The notes below the pieces were generated by a model. That model searched no databases, had not been told where the DNA came from, and saw only the letters and a list, made by a program, of their open reading frames with translations. The translations under genes were made by a program, and so were the position numbers. Of a stretch of 64,000 nucleotides of DNA, positions 36,273 through 44,610 are shown in pieces. The stretch's first letter is position 1. Every line of letters starts with the position of its first letter. Source of the DNA: Nostoc sp. NIES-4103 (GTDB taxonomy: Bacteria > Cyanobacteriota > Cyanobacteriia > Cyanobacteriales > Nostocaceae). The DNA is taken from positions 302,948 to 366,947 of the forward strand of contig NZ_AP018288.1 in NCBI RefSeq assembly GCF_002368335.1. The letters run 5' to 3'.

Positions 36273-36908
36273 ATGACAGAAGCTGTTACGCAAAGTGCTG
36301 TGGTGATTCCCCAACTAATTGTCGGGTTGGGGAATCCTGAACCGAAGTATGACCAAACACGCCACAATATTGGCTTTGCTGCTGTAGATGCTATTTCTCG
36401 TTCTTGGCAAATTCCCCTAGCGGAAAATCGCAAGTTTCAAGGAGAGTATGGCGAAGGTATGGCACCAGGTGGGGGTAAAATCCGCTTGCTGAAGCCTTTG
36501 ACTTATATGAATCGTTCCGGACAGTCAATTCAAGCGGTGACAAGTTGGTATAAATTGCCGCCAGAATCTGTGCTAGTGATTTATGACGATATGGACTTGC
36601 CTTTGGGAAAGACTCGCCTACGCTTGTCTGGTTCCGCTGGGGGACACAATGGTATGAAGAGTGCGATCGCTCATCTTAGCACTCAAAACTTTCCCCGGCT
36701 GCGAATCGGCATCGGTAAACCCAAAAATAACACTAATGGTGATAACTCTGAGTCTGTCTCCCATGTGCTAGGAAAATTTTCTACCTCCGAAACTCAACTA
36801 ATGTCTCTTGTACTCCAGTTTGTAGTTGAATGTGTAGAACTTAGCCTCAAACAAGGAGTAGAAAAGGCGATGAATCGTTGTAACAGTCGCACTGTTGAGC
36901 TTTTGTAG
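36273..36908 (+). CDS. pth: Peptidyl-tRNA hydrolase
   Basis: Recycles tRNA from peptidyl-tRNAs released early from ribosomes. The 211 residues contain VGLGNPEPKYDQTRHNIGF with the catalytic His, LKPLTYMNRSG with the conserved Asn, and VIYDDMDLPLGKTRLRLSGS, the active-site loop. An N-terminal extension of about 15 residues precedes the usual start. It follows tatA closely. Confidence 0.96.
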   Translation: MTEAVTQSAVVIPQLIVGLGNPEPKYDQTRHNIGFAAVDAISRSWQIPLAENRKFQGEYGEGMAPGGGKIRLLKPLTYMNRSGQSIQAVTSWYKLPPESVLVIYDDMDLPLGKTRLRLSGSAGGHNGMKSAIAHLSTQNFPRLRIGIGKPKNNTNGDNSESVSHVLGKFSTSETQLMSLVLQFVVECVELSLKQGVEKAMNRCNSRTVELL

Positions 36909-37110
36909 ATACTACTATATCGGCTTGACAAAAGAAGCTAAGGGAATTTTAAACTGGTTATGTTGGTTGATGGGCAGCAATTTCAGCTAGCTTCAACCAA
37001 CTGAAGCAAAATCTTTGACAATCTGGATTTAGATGCAAAGCAATACACCCACACCCCGGTCAGGGGTGCGGCGCATGTTGCTTAATTTTTTGTAAGAATA
37101 ACGGTAACGT

Positions 37111-37148
37111 GGTATTGCTTCTTGAAGGTCATATCTTCAAGCAATACC
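37111..37148 (-). repeat. Hairpin downstream of rpsU
   Basis: GGTATTGCTTCTTGAAG pairs with CTTCAAGCAATACC with one bulged base around a 7-base loop. It lies 20 bases after the rpsU stop codon (minus strand) and could stabilise the transcript end; there is no clear T-run, so I do not call it a terminator. Confidence 0.7.
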
Positions 37149-37167
37149 AGTACCAAACCGAATAGGT

Positions 37168-37347
37168 TTATTTAAAACGGCGTTTACGTCTAGCTGCCAC
37201 TGCCTTACGTTTGCGCTTTTCCAGAGGTGTTTCAAAGTGCCGATGATACTTCACATCAGCCAATATACCAGCTTTTGAGACCTGGCGTTTAAATCGACGC
37301 AGAGCTGAATCTATTCCTTCGTTTTCTCCTAGAACCACTTGGGTCAT
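37168..37347 (-). CDS. rpsU: 30S ribosomal protein S21
   Basis: A 59-residue basic protein, MTQVVLGENEGIDSALRRFK, with HFETPLEKRKRKAVAARRKR at the end. The frame extends 20 codons upstream, but S21 homology starts at the ATG at 37347. A second, divergent S21 gene lies at 41665, so this genome has at least two; this one is closer to the consensus and stands alone. Confidence 0.95.
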   Translation of the reverse strand: MTQVVLGENEGIDSALRRFKRQVSKAGILADVKYHRHFETPLEKRKRKAVAARRKRRFK

Positions 37348-37651
37348 TCTGGCTTTGTCCTCATAATCAATAGTTTCCATTGTAATAGTAGCCTCAAACT
37401 TAGCCAAATTTCCCTAAGCAAACGCTAGGATAAAAGGCAATTTATCCAGTTGAGGCAGCTTATGTGTGCTTCTTGTTTGTCAAGTTGGCACTGAGCTACA
37501 ATCTATTGCCAGTGCCCTAATGCACTCGCAGCAACAGTAGAAAATATAGAAGCATTATATATCAAAGTTTTCATGACTGCACTACAAGCAGTAAAAATAG
37601 GTAGACTTGACTACTACCAACAATGTGCAACTGTTACCATTATTAGCAACT
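37348..37651. other. Promoter region of rpsU, nothing else seen
   Basis: About 300 bases between rpsU and the next minus-strand gene, without repeats, hairpins or open frames that I can support. Confidence 0.4.
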
Positions 37652-37996
37652 TTAAAAGTTAATCCTACCTTCGTTTAATAATTTATATCCAACTGCTAAT
37701 GCGGTGAAAGCAATAAAAAAATTCCATAAACTAGTTGGTCTTAAAATCACTCCGCCACTTAAAAAAACTAGCACGATACCAATACTTAATAAAATCCATC
37801 CCAAGTTACCAGTTTCTCGGCGAAAAAAAACTAACGCTAAAACCCCAGCCATGATTGCTATAACTGAGCCAGTAGCAGATAAGCTGCGGTAAAAATATGA
37901 ATAATAACCACTAGCAAATATGATATTCTGTCCCAAAAAGTAGATGCCTGTAAAAAGTAAAATTATGCCGATAAGTTTGATTAACAAATTACCCAT
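37652..37996 (-). CDS. Small four-helix membrane protein, unknown
   Basis: A protein of about 114 residues with four hydrophobic segments (LLIKLIGIILLFTGIYFLG, VIAIMAGVLALVFF, WILLSIGIVLVFLSG, FFIAFTALAVGYKLL). The ATG at 37996 is preferred over an in-frame TTG seven codons upstream. No family recognised. Confidence 0.65.
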   Translation of the reverse strand: MGNLLIKLIGIILLFTGIYFLGQNIIFASGYYSYFYRSLSATGSVIAIMAGVLALVFFRRETGNLGWILLSIGIVLVFLSGGVILRPTSLWNFFIAFTALAVGYKLLNEGRINF

Positions 37997-38116
37997 AATA
38001 TTTTTGGATTTTAGCAACTGAGAATTTTCACAAAATTATATTTTTGTTTTTCAATTCTAGTGTATGCATGGGTGATCTTTTTAAGTATTAATACGCAAGT
38101 TATAGTATTGCCAAAG

Positions 38117-38962
38117 CTATTCAATCACTAGAGAAAGAGCTAATTGATAGATTTGACGACGGGGAAGAGAAGTAAATTTTGCTAATTGTCGGCTAGCTTG
38201 CGATCGCGATATGCCCTGACTAATTAAATGTTGCAGTTCAGCTTTTAATTCTTCTTCAGTAAGTTGTGTTTGGCTGGGTGGAGTTCCCGCCACTAATAGG
38301 GTATATTCCCCTTGGGGGTCGCGTTGGTTGTAGTGGGCGATCGCTTCGGCAATTGTCCCCCGCCAAAATTCCTCATAAAATTTAGTTAATTCCCGTGCCA
38401 GCACAATTTGGCGATCGCTTCCCCAAACTTGTGCTAAATCTTGTAAAGTTTCTCGCAAACGGTGCGGTGATTCATAGAAAATTAAAGTGCGGGATTCTGT
38501 CTGCAAAGACTCTAAATGTTCTCGTCTTTGTTGACCTTTAGCTGGCAAAAAGCCTTCAAACACAAACCGATCCGTTGGTAGACCGGCTGCACTCAAAGCC
38601 GTAATTACTGCACTAGCACCAGGGATAGGAACTACAGTGATGCCAGCTGCAATACAAGCTTTCACCAGCTCATATCCAGGATCAGAAATACCTGGCATTC
38701 CCGCATCGCTGACAACAGCGATCGCTTTACCATTTCCCAAATGTTCTAATAATTCTGGGATACGGCTGCTACGATTGTGTTCGTGATAACTTACCTGGGG
38801 CGTTTTAACTTGAAAATGCTGTAGCAGTTTCCCAGTATGACGGGTATCTTCCGCAGCAATCAGATCCACAGTTTGCAAAATCCGCACCGCCCGAAAGGTC
38901 ATATCTTCCAGGTTGCCAATTGGTGTACCGACAACGTAAAGTTTTCCTGGTTTTGTATCCAT
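38117..38962 (-). CDS. rsmI: 16S rRNA (cytidine1402-2'-O)-methyltransferase RsmI
   Basis: Methylates the ribose of C1402 in the 16S rRNA decoding centre. The 281 residues show GKLYVVGTPIGNLEDMTFRA, AAEDTRHTGKLL, VSDAGMPGISDPGYELV and PGASAVITALSAAGLP, all hallmarks of the RsmI branch of the tetrapyrrole methylase fold. Start at an ATG at 38962. Confidence 0.96.
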   Translation of the reverse strand: MDTKPGKLYVVGTPIGNLEDMTFRAVRILQTVDLIAAEDTRHTGKLLQHFQVKTPQVSYHEHNRSSRIPELLEHLGNGKAIAVVSDAGMPGISDPGYELVKACIAAGITVVPIPGASAVITALSAAGLPTDRFVFEGFLPAKGQQRREHLESLQTESRTLIFYESPHRLRETLQDLAQVWGSDRQIVLARELTKFYEEFWRGTIAEAIAHYNQRDPQGEYTLLVAGTPPSQTQLTEEELKAELQHLISQGISRSQASRQLAKFTSLPRRQIYQLALSLVIE

Positions 38963-38992
38963 AGAAGAATATTATCGCAATGCTGAATGGTG

Positions 38993-39101
38993 AGTGCTGA
39001 GTTAGGAGTTAGGAGTTAGGAGTTAGGAGTTAGGAGTTACGAGTTATTTCTTCCCCATCCCCCTCATCCCCCTCATCCCCCTCATCCCCCTCATCCCCCC
39101 A
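38993..39101. repeat. Two tandem repeats abutting the PfkB kinase gene
   Basis: GAGTTAG heptamers (about 38997-39040) are followed by CCCCTCATC 9-mers (about 39054-39098), ending seven bases before the next start codon. They take the place where a ribosome site would be expected. Confidence 0.85.
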
Positions 39102-39107
39102 TACCCC

Positions 39108-39974
39108 ATGCCCAATTCCAAAGGTCTATTTGTCGGTTTACTAACCTTAGATTTAATTTATCTTGCTGATTTTGCCCCTAGGAATAATCAGAAAATTGTT
39201 GCCACTGACTATACTGTCGCAGCGGGTGGCCCTGCGACCAATGCGGCTGTGACTTTCAGCCATTTAGGTAATCAAGCTAATATCTTAGGTGTGTTGGGTT
39301 CTCACCCGATGACGCAGCTAATTCAAGGCGATTTGGCTAATTATAAAGTTGCGATCGCTGACCTGGAACCAAGTACTAGTGCAGCGCCCCCTGTCTCCTC
39401 TATAATTGTCACCCAAGCTACTGGTGAACGAGCTGTGGTTTCTATTAATGCTGTCAAAACTCAAGCCAGTAATGCATCTATCCCACCAGATATTTTGCAA
39501 AATGTTGATATTGTATTGATTGATGGACACCAAATGGCCGTCGGGTGTGCGATCGCTCAAATGGCTAAAGCTAAAAATATTCCAGTAGTTATTGATGGAG
39601 GCAGTTGGAAAACAGGTTTTGAGCAAGTTTTGCCCTTTGTAGATTATGCCGTTTGTTCTGCTAATTTTTATCCCCCCAACTGCCACACAAAACAAGAAGT
39701 TTTTGCTTACCTGAGTCGATTTGATATTCCCCATATTGCTATTACCCACGGTGAAAAACCGATTGAATACTTGAGTTGCACTCAAATTGGCACTATTGAT
39801 GTACCGAGTATTCAGGTAGTTGATACACTGGGGGCTGGAGATATTTTTCACGGTGCTTTCTGTAATAATATTTTACAGTCAAGTTTTAGTGATGCACTGG
39901 CACAGGCTGCTAAGATTGCCGCTGATTCTTGTCAATTTTTTGGCACACGCCGTTGGATGCAATCAAACTTGTAG
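39108..39974 (+). CDS. PfkB family carbohydrate kinase
   Basis: A 288-residue ribokinase-like sugar or nucleoside kinase. VAAGGPATNAAVTFSHLG is the first signature, and VVDTLGAGDIFHGAFCN carries the catalytic Asp and anion hole. Substrate cannot be told from the sequence. There is no recognisable ribosome site because the pyrimidine-rich tandem repeat runs to within seven bases of the ATG. It precedes the CysQ-like phosphatase by 27 bases on the same strand, so the two are probably one operon. Confidence 0.9.
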   Translation: MPNSKGLFVGLLTLDLIYLADFAPRNNQKIVATDYTVAAGGPATNAAVTFSHLGNQANILGVLGSHPMTQLIQGDLANYKVAIADLEPSTSAAPPVSSIIVTQATGERAVVSINAVKTQASNASIPPDILQNVDIVLIDGHQMAVGCAIAQMAKAKNIPVVIDGGSWKTGFEQVLPFVDYAVCSANFYPPNCHTKQEVFAYLSRFDIPHIAITHGEKPIEYLSCTQIGTIDVPSIQVVDTLGAGDIFHGAFCNNILQSSFSDALAQAAKIAADSCQFFGTRRWMQSNL

Positions 39975-40001
39975 AAGTTAAATTAGAAAAAGGTTGAATA
40001 A

Positions 40002-40862
40002 ATGAAAGACCTGCAAGAAATATTAGCGATCGCGCGACAAGTGAGTTGGGGCGCGGTAGATATACTAAGGTCGTACTACCACGGCAGTGCAAAAGACCCC
40101 AACCTCAACGTACAATATCAACAGAATGAGCCTGTCACCGTTGCAGATGTGGCTGTGAGTCAATACATTTTGGATCAGCTACAAGCAGCTTTGGGTAATG
40201 AAGATTTTGGCTATATTAGCGAAGAAACCTACAAATCCCCTAGTGACACACAATCCCATAACCCCAGTTGGGTGTGGATTATCGATCCTTTAGATGGTAC
40301 GCGAGACTTTATCGACAAAACTGGCGAATACGCCATTCACATCGCTCTAGTCAAGGAAACACGTCCAGTCTTAGCAGTAGTGGCAATACCAGAAGCAGAA
40401 AAGCTTTACTATGCTACCAAAGGTACGGGCACATTTGTCGAAACCCGTGACGGTTATATTCCCTTACGTCTATCTTCAAATAAACCAATTGAGGATTTAA
40501 CCCTAGTTGTGAGTCGTTCTCACCGCAATGAAAGGTTAAATTACTTACTAGAAAACTTACCCTGTCAAAAACAAAAGGCGGTTGGTAGCGTAGGTTGCAA
40601 AATTGCTACCATTCTCGAACAACAGGCGGATGTTTATATCTCCCTTTCCGGCAAATCTGCCCCCAAAGATTGGGATATAGCTGCCCCAGAACTGATTTTG
40701 ACAGAAGCTGGTGGCAAGTTTACCCATTTTGACGGCACTTTGTTGCAATACAACACAGGTGATATCAATCAATGGGGTGGTTTGCTTGCTAGTAACGGAC
40801 AACATCACGAATTGCTGTGTCAAGAAGCAGAAAAAGTATTGGCACAACTGCCTCATGGCTAA
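40002..40862 (+). CDS. 3'(2'),5'-bisphosphate nucleotidase/inositol monophosphatase family (CysQ-like)
   Basis: A 286-residue lithium-sensitive-type phosphatase. WIIDPLDGTRDFIDKTGEYA is the main metal-binding motif, with the upstream acidic pair in FGYISEETY and the C-terminal PKDWDIAAPELILTEAGG. CysQ members remove phosphate from PAP made in sulfate assimilation; others act on inositol phosphates. The PLDGT-RDF form and overall look favour CysQ, with moderate certainty. Likely co-transcribed with the PfkB kinase. Confidence 0.88.
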   Translation: MKDLQEILAIARQVSWGAVDILRSYYHGSAKDPNLNVQYQQNEPVTVADVAVSQYILDQLQAALGNEDFGYISEETYKSPSDTQSHNPSWVWIIDPLDGTRDFIDKTGEYAIHIALVKETRPVLAVVAIPEAEKLYYATKGTGTFVETRDGYIPLRLSSNKPIEDLTLVVSRSHRNERLNYLLENLPCQKQKAVGSVGCKIATILEQQADVYISLSGKSAPKDWDIAAPELILTEAGGKFTHFDGTLLQYNTGDINQWGGLLASNGQHHELLCQEAEKVLAQLPHG

Positions 40863-41239
40863 AGCCAAGAAAATTTATGTAGAAATTCCCTTTTGTTACA
40901 GTTGCTCATGGTATAATTGAGTTTCGTGAGAATCCTTATACTTTCAATCCTTCAGTTATCAGCCTGATTTTTAAGGTCAAAGCTCTGAAGCTCTAGCTAC
41001 TACCAATTTGCATTTTACAGTGCAATCCCTAAGTTGGGTAATATAAGCCATTTCGTTGCAGATTTTAAAACCTGCTTTGAAAGAGTTATATTTGCTAGCT
41101 AGTTCGTATGAGACGATAGCCAAAGGCTGTGCTATAGTTTAGGATATAAGGATTATTTTCGGTTGAGTTATTCGTTTTGATTTTTAAAAGCGTCTCTCCG
41201 AATTTAACTCTCTACACTCTCTGAATTCGGAGACATTTT
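40863..41239. other. Long leader and promoter region of the RRM gene
   Basis: No gene seen. AT-rich sequence with no HIP1 octamer, ending in the SD-masking hairpin at 41195-41233. Long 5' untranslated leaders are known for cold-regulated rbp genes of Anabaena. Confidence 0.55.
41195..41233 (+). promoter_or_regulatory. Leader hairpin that covers the RRM gene's ribosome binding site
   Basis: TCTCCGAATT (41195-41204) pairs perfectly with AATTCGGAGA (41224-41233) around a 19-base loop. The GGAG at 41229-41232, seven bases before the ATG at 41240, is in the second arm. When folded, the site should be hidden from the ribosome, suggesting translation is controlled by temperature or a helper protein. 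Confidence 0.75.
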
Positions 41240-41542
41240 ATGTCAATTTATGTCGGTAATTTATCCTATCAGGTAACAGCGGAAGACCTGAAGCTAGCTT
41301 TTGCAGAGTATGGAACAGTTACACGCGTTCAGCTACCTACAGATCGGGATACAGGTCGTCCTCGGGGCTTTGCCTTTGTAGAAATGGAAACAGATGCTCA
41401 AGAAGTATCTGCCATTGAAGCACTTGATGGCGCTGAGTGGATGGGGCGTGATTTAAAAGTTAACAAAGCTAAGCCGCGTGAAGAAAGAAGTCCTTCTCGT
41501 GGTGGCTGGGGCAATAATACACGCAATAATCGCCGCTACTAA
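41240..41542 (+). CDS. rbp: RRM RNA-binding protein (cyanobacterial Rbp)
   Basis: A 100-residue protein with one RNA recognition motif: RNP2 is IYVGNLSY and RNP1 is RGFAFVEM. It ends with a glycine/asparagine/arginine tail (GGWGNNTRNNRRY). Cyanobacterial Rbp proteins bind RNA, many rise in the cold, and some direct mRNAs to the thylakoid membrane. The glycine-rich tail places it with the cold-induced type. It is followed by rpsU, the arrangement described for rbpA1-rpsU in Anabaena variabilis. Confidence 0.95.
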   Translation: MSIYVGNLSYQVTAEDLKLAFAEYGTVTRVQLPTDRDTGRPRGFAFVEMETDAQEVSAIEALDGAEWMGRDLKVNKAKPREERSPSRGGWGNNTRNNRRY

Positions 41543-41573
41543 AGTTTAATTTAATAATTTAACATCTAGAGTC

Positions 41574-41621
41574 TCCAGCAGGTAAAGCCAAAGGCTCGAC
41601 GCTGCTGGAATATTTTATTTT
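41574..41621 (+). terminator. Candidate attenuator/terminator between rbp and rpsU
   Basis: TCCAGCAG (41574-41581) pairs with CTGCTGGA (41602-41609), with an inner AGCC/GGCT stem, then ATATTTTATTTTGT. The broken T-run suggests partial read-through into rpsU. Confidence 0.65.
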
Positions 41622-41664
41622 GTCTCTAGTCTTCAATTATTCATCCATATGGGGAGGAATGAGA

Positions 41665-41859
41665 ATGACACAAGTAGTTTTGGGGGAGAATGAAGGTATT
41701 GAGTCAGCTTTGCGAAGATTTAAACGGGAAGTATCTAAAGCTGGGATTTTCCAGGATATGCGGAAAAAGCGTCACTTCGAGACGCCATTAGAAAAAGAGA
41801 AACGTAAAGCAGTTGCTAGGCATAAACAAAGTCGTAGGAACCGTTCTCGCTACAGATAA
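41665..41859 (+). CDS. rpsU: 30S ribosomal protein S21, second copy
   Basis: A 64-residue S21 paralogue: MTQVVLGENEGIESALRRFK then SKAGIFQDMRKKRHFETPLE and a long basic tail. It differs from the 37168-37347 copy at many positions and is longer at the C-terminus. An ATG at 41659 is also in frame, but the GGAGG at 41653-41657 is properly spaced only for the ATG at 41665. Being next to the RRM gene suggests a cold-related S21. Confidence 0.93.
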   Translation: MTQVVLGENEGIESALRRFKREVSKAGIFQDMRKKRHFETPLEKEKRKAVARHKQSRRNRSRYR

Positions 41860-42112
41860 GACATCAAAGGTAATTTCCTCTTCGACTTTGTATGACAGTC
41901 TGTAAATAATTAGGCAAATATAAATCAACTCAATATTCGTGGTGGCGCTCTTGTAGAAAGACAGCGTTACTGCGAATATGTTTGTAAACGCAAGTAATTT
42001 CTGAAATTTCCTTTTGGGAATTCAAAGCAATGTGGATGTATCTTCCGCTATACTCACAAAGTATTGTGGATATCCTCTATATAAAAGCTCTGGCTCTGAA
42101 TTTTCAAAGAAA

Positions 42113-42877
42113 ATGTTGCGCGTTTATCATCTTTTGCTTGGTGCTATTCTATTGGTTTTAATGCCACTGGGAGTAAGATTTTTTCTCCCTTACTTTTCTG
42201 CTACCAAAGTAGAAAAACCCAATCCTGTAGTGACACCGACTCAAAGTAATTCCCCTCAAGCCTCTCCTTCAACAACTCCTCAATCAGCAGAAGAAAATAT
42301 TTGGAAGAGAATCTTAGGTAGTGAAATTCCCACCCCCAACGGCTGGCAGGTTGCTGCTTGCCAGGGAAATGCACCTTTATTGTGTATTTCCTCAAAAGGA
42401 GAAATTTTAGGTACAGTCGAAATAGGGGTTTACCCAGTCAAAAATAATCCAGATTTCCAAAAAAATCTCACAGCAGCAGGTATTCCGCTCAATTCTCAGG
42501 TGGACTACCAAAGTCCCAAGTACCAAACCCAGTTATTAAAAGCACTCAGAGCTTGGGTTGCGAACTTTTATGCTACTTTAGCGAAAGATCGTCAGAGTAG
42601 CTATGCAAACAAAATAGTGTTCTCATCATATCCCCCACAACAGGCATCAGTTGGTAAACTTCAGGGAATACGTTACGGGTTTATAGGACTTAAAGTTGAG
42701 GGTGGAGTACAAGAGCAACATATCGGTTATGTTGCCTTCGATGGTACAATGCTCTACGTAATTAGTACAGCTTTTGACCCAAGCTCTGTAACTGGAAAGT
42801 TCGAGAAACTAGAAAATTTAGCAATTTTTCAGCCTTATTTGGATACTCTAGCTGCGAATTTGAATTTGCCCAGATAG
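42113..42877 (+). CDS. Membrane-anchored protein of unknown function
   Basis: A protein of 254 residues from the ATG at 42113: short N-terminus, one hydrophobic segment (VYHLLLGAILLVLMPLGVRF), a Pro/Ser/Thr/Gln-rich linker, then a globular domain of about 190 residues (from IWKRILGSEIPTPNGWQVAA) with a Cys pair (ACQGNAPLLC). An upstream start at 42014 would add 33 residues with no membrane targeting look. No family recognised. The single anchor and linker suggest the domain sits in the periplasm or lumen. Confidence 0.7.
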   Translation: MLRVYHLLLGAILLVLMPLGVRFFLPYFSATKVEKPNPVVTPTQSNSPQASPSTTPQSAEENIWKRILGSEIPTPNGWQVAACQGNAPLLCISSKGEILGTVEIGVYPVKNNPDFQKNLTAAGIPLNSQVDYQSPKYQTQLLKALRAWVANFYATLAKDRQSSYANKIVFSSYPPQQASVGKLQGIRYGFIGLKVEGGVQEQHIGYVAFDGTMLYVISTAFDPSSVTGKFEKLENLAIFQPYLDTLAANLNLPR

Positions 42878-42959
42878 CTGATATTCTTGAATAGTGGCAG
42901 TATTCAGGTTCTTAGTTGCCAATTAATATACTATTCGATCCAAGCATCGTCAGGCTAGA

Positions 42960-43193
42960 ACCAAAGCTTTCTAGAACGCCAATTTTCTCCCTATGAATTC
43001 CTCCTTTTGGTGGTGGCGCGGCGCTCGTGGCTGTATTGGTCAAGCCTTGGCTATGTTTGAAATGAAACTAGTTTTGGCAACCATCTTGTCACGCTATCAA
43101 CTTGCACTGGCAGATCAGCTACCAAAGGAACCTCTGCGTCAACGTGTCACTGTTGTACCTGCCAATGGAGTCAAGATGGTAATTCCTAATTAA
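42960..43193 (+). pseudogene. C-terminal remnant of a CYP110-like cytochrome P450
   Basis: The end of the sequence reads RGCIGQALAMFEMKLVLATI followed by LSRYQLALADQLPKEPLRQR, closely matching the end of the intact P450 at 45811-47208. Just upstream, another frame encodes SFLERQFSPYEF, matching FLERQFTPYEF of the intact gene, and PFGGG is in a third frame, so at least two indels broke the heme-binding loop. Everything N-terminal to this is absent. It lies 1.6 kb before the terpene synthase. Confidence 0.85.
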
Positions 43194-43362
43194 GAAAATT
43201 AGATATGGTCTGGGTTAGGAGGTTTGAATGTGTTGCCGGATTTTAGAGAATTGGTATTACCCATCTCAAAGGCTGATACGACTTACTGACTCCTGTTGAC
43301 TGTCAACGGTCAAGAATTAGGAACGAATAATTACAATGAGATATTTTTTAATTGTCATTATC

Positions 43363-43388
43363 AAAAGGCTGCCTGAGGCAGCCTTTTT
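43363..43388 (+). terminator. Rho-independent terminator
   Basis: AAAAGGCTGCC pairs with GGCAGCCTTTTT around TGA. It lies 170 bases after the P450 remnant and probably ended its transcript. Confidence 0.85.
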
Positions 43389-44581
43389 ACTTTTTAAGCT
43401 TGATTTTTGGCATTTTCTCAAAAATTACACAAATTTTTACACCAGATTCTCTAATTCGTCATCTGTATTCATACTCAATATTAACCATAGTACGTTAAAT
43501 ATATTCACAGTGTATAAATTATTGCCATAACTTATAGTTCATAATTTCATCTACAATTAGATAGAAAAAGCTTTATTCCAAAAGATATAACTTAAAATTG
43601 CCAGTATATTTTTTTAGGAGTTTACGTTAAAAAAGATGTTATTTCATTTTAGTTAGGTCATAGTTTCATAACATTTTTACATAAATACTTAGCATAAAAG
43701 TTAATAATAATACTTATATTGTAATTTAACTAAATTATATAAAAAGTTGCTTTAACCATTCTATGGTCTGATTCCAAGCGATCTGTCTAATTAAAAAACT
43801 AAAAAAAGCCAGTAAAAATACTTAAATATTTGGTGATTTATCTATAAAAAAATGTTAAATTAATAACATTAAGTATATAAAAATTAATTTAATTTAAAAA
43901 TTAAATAAAACTACGGATGTCTTTTTTCATGAAAATATTAAAAAATGATTAACCAGGTTAAGTTTTGCTATGCAAGCTTAACTAAACATAATCTCATACA
44001 GTACCGCACATATAAGCTAATGCGCTTACATATTGCAGTATTTTCTGTGAAGACCGTCATCATGAGCCTCTGCGTTGCTTTGGTTTCCAAAGTTATAGAT
44101 GCCTTCCAGGCAGCTTAAAGTAGAGTAGCAAGTGGCGCTCATTAATCATTAGTCTTTTGTAAACACAAATGATTAATGACGAATGACAAAGATAGAATTC
44201 TGAGCATGGGCTTGTAACTATCATAACTTCATAGATAAACTTCATAAGTCAGTATGTAATTTAAATGCATAATAGCTTAACAACCTTGTTTGATTTGTGA
44301 AAATACTTTATTGAAATCAAAATTTCACAATTCATTTAGGGCTATTATAGTGGCAGTAAAGGTGAGTTTTATACCCTATTAAGTGTAGTGCAACAGCTAA
44401 TTTTGTTAAAGCTAAAGCACTGATATACAAGGCGCTAAACGTTGAAGCAAGTAAGAGTTCCCCAGGCGCCATTCAGGAAATTTCGGCAATACAAAAGTAT
44501 AGTTCCTAGACCAAGTTCAGCTTTTTTATCTACATTACTCTTTGGCAATGGGTTTTGTAGATATAAACAAATATCTCCAAA

Positions 44582-44610
44582 TAGAGTTCAGTTTTAGTTA
44601 GAGTTCAGTT
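44582..44610 (+). promoter_or_regulatory. Direct repeat TAGAGTTCAGTT x2 upstream of the terpene synthase
   Basis: TAGAGTTCAGTT occurs at 44582-44593 and 44599-44610, a 17-base period, about 180 bases before the synthase start. AAGTTCAGC at 44514 and AAGTTCTGTG at 44618 may be weaker copies. This layout suits an activator or repressor binding site. The regulator is unknown. Confidence 0.5.

Noticed and set aside
39318..39851. 177-codon frame opposite the PfkB kinase
   Set aside because: Long but antisense to the sugar-kinase signatures; the sequence resembles no protein family.
43336..43530. 64-codon open frame in the AT-rich gap
   Set aside because: It runs directly through the strong terminator hairpin at 43363-43388, and its composition is what AT-rich non-coding DNA gives by chance.
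44062..44118. 18-codon frame (MSLCVALVSK...) as a small peptide gene in the terpene gap
   Set aside because: No ribosome site, no conserved feature, and frames this short are expected by chance.
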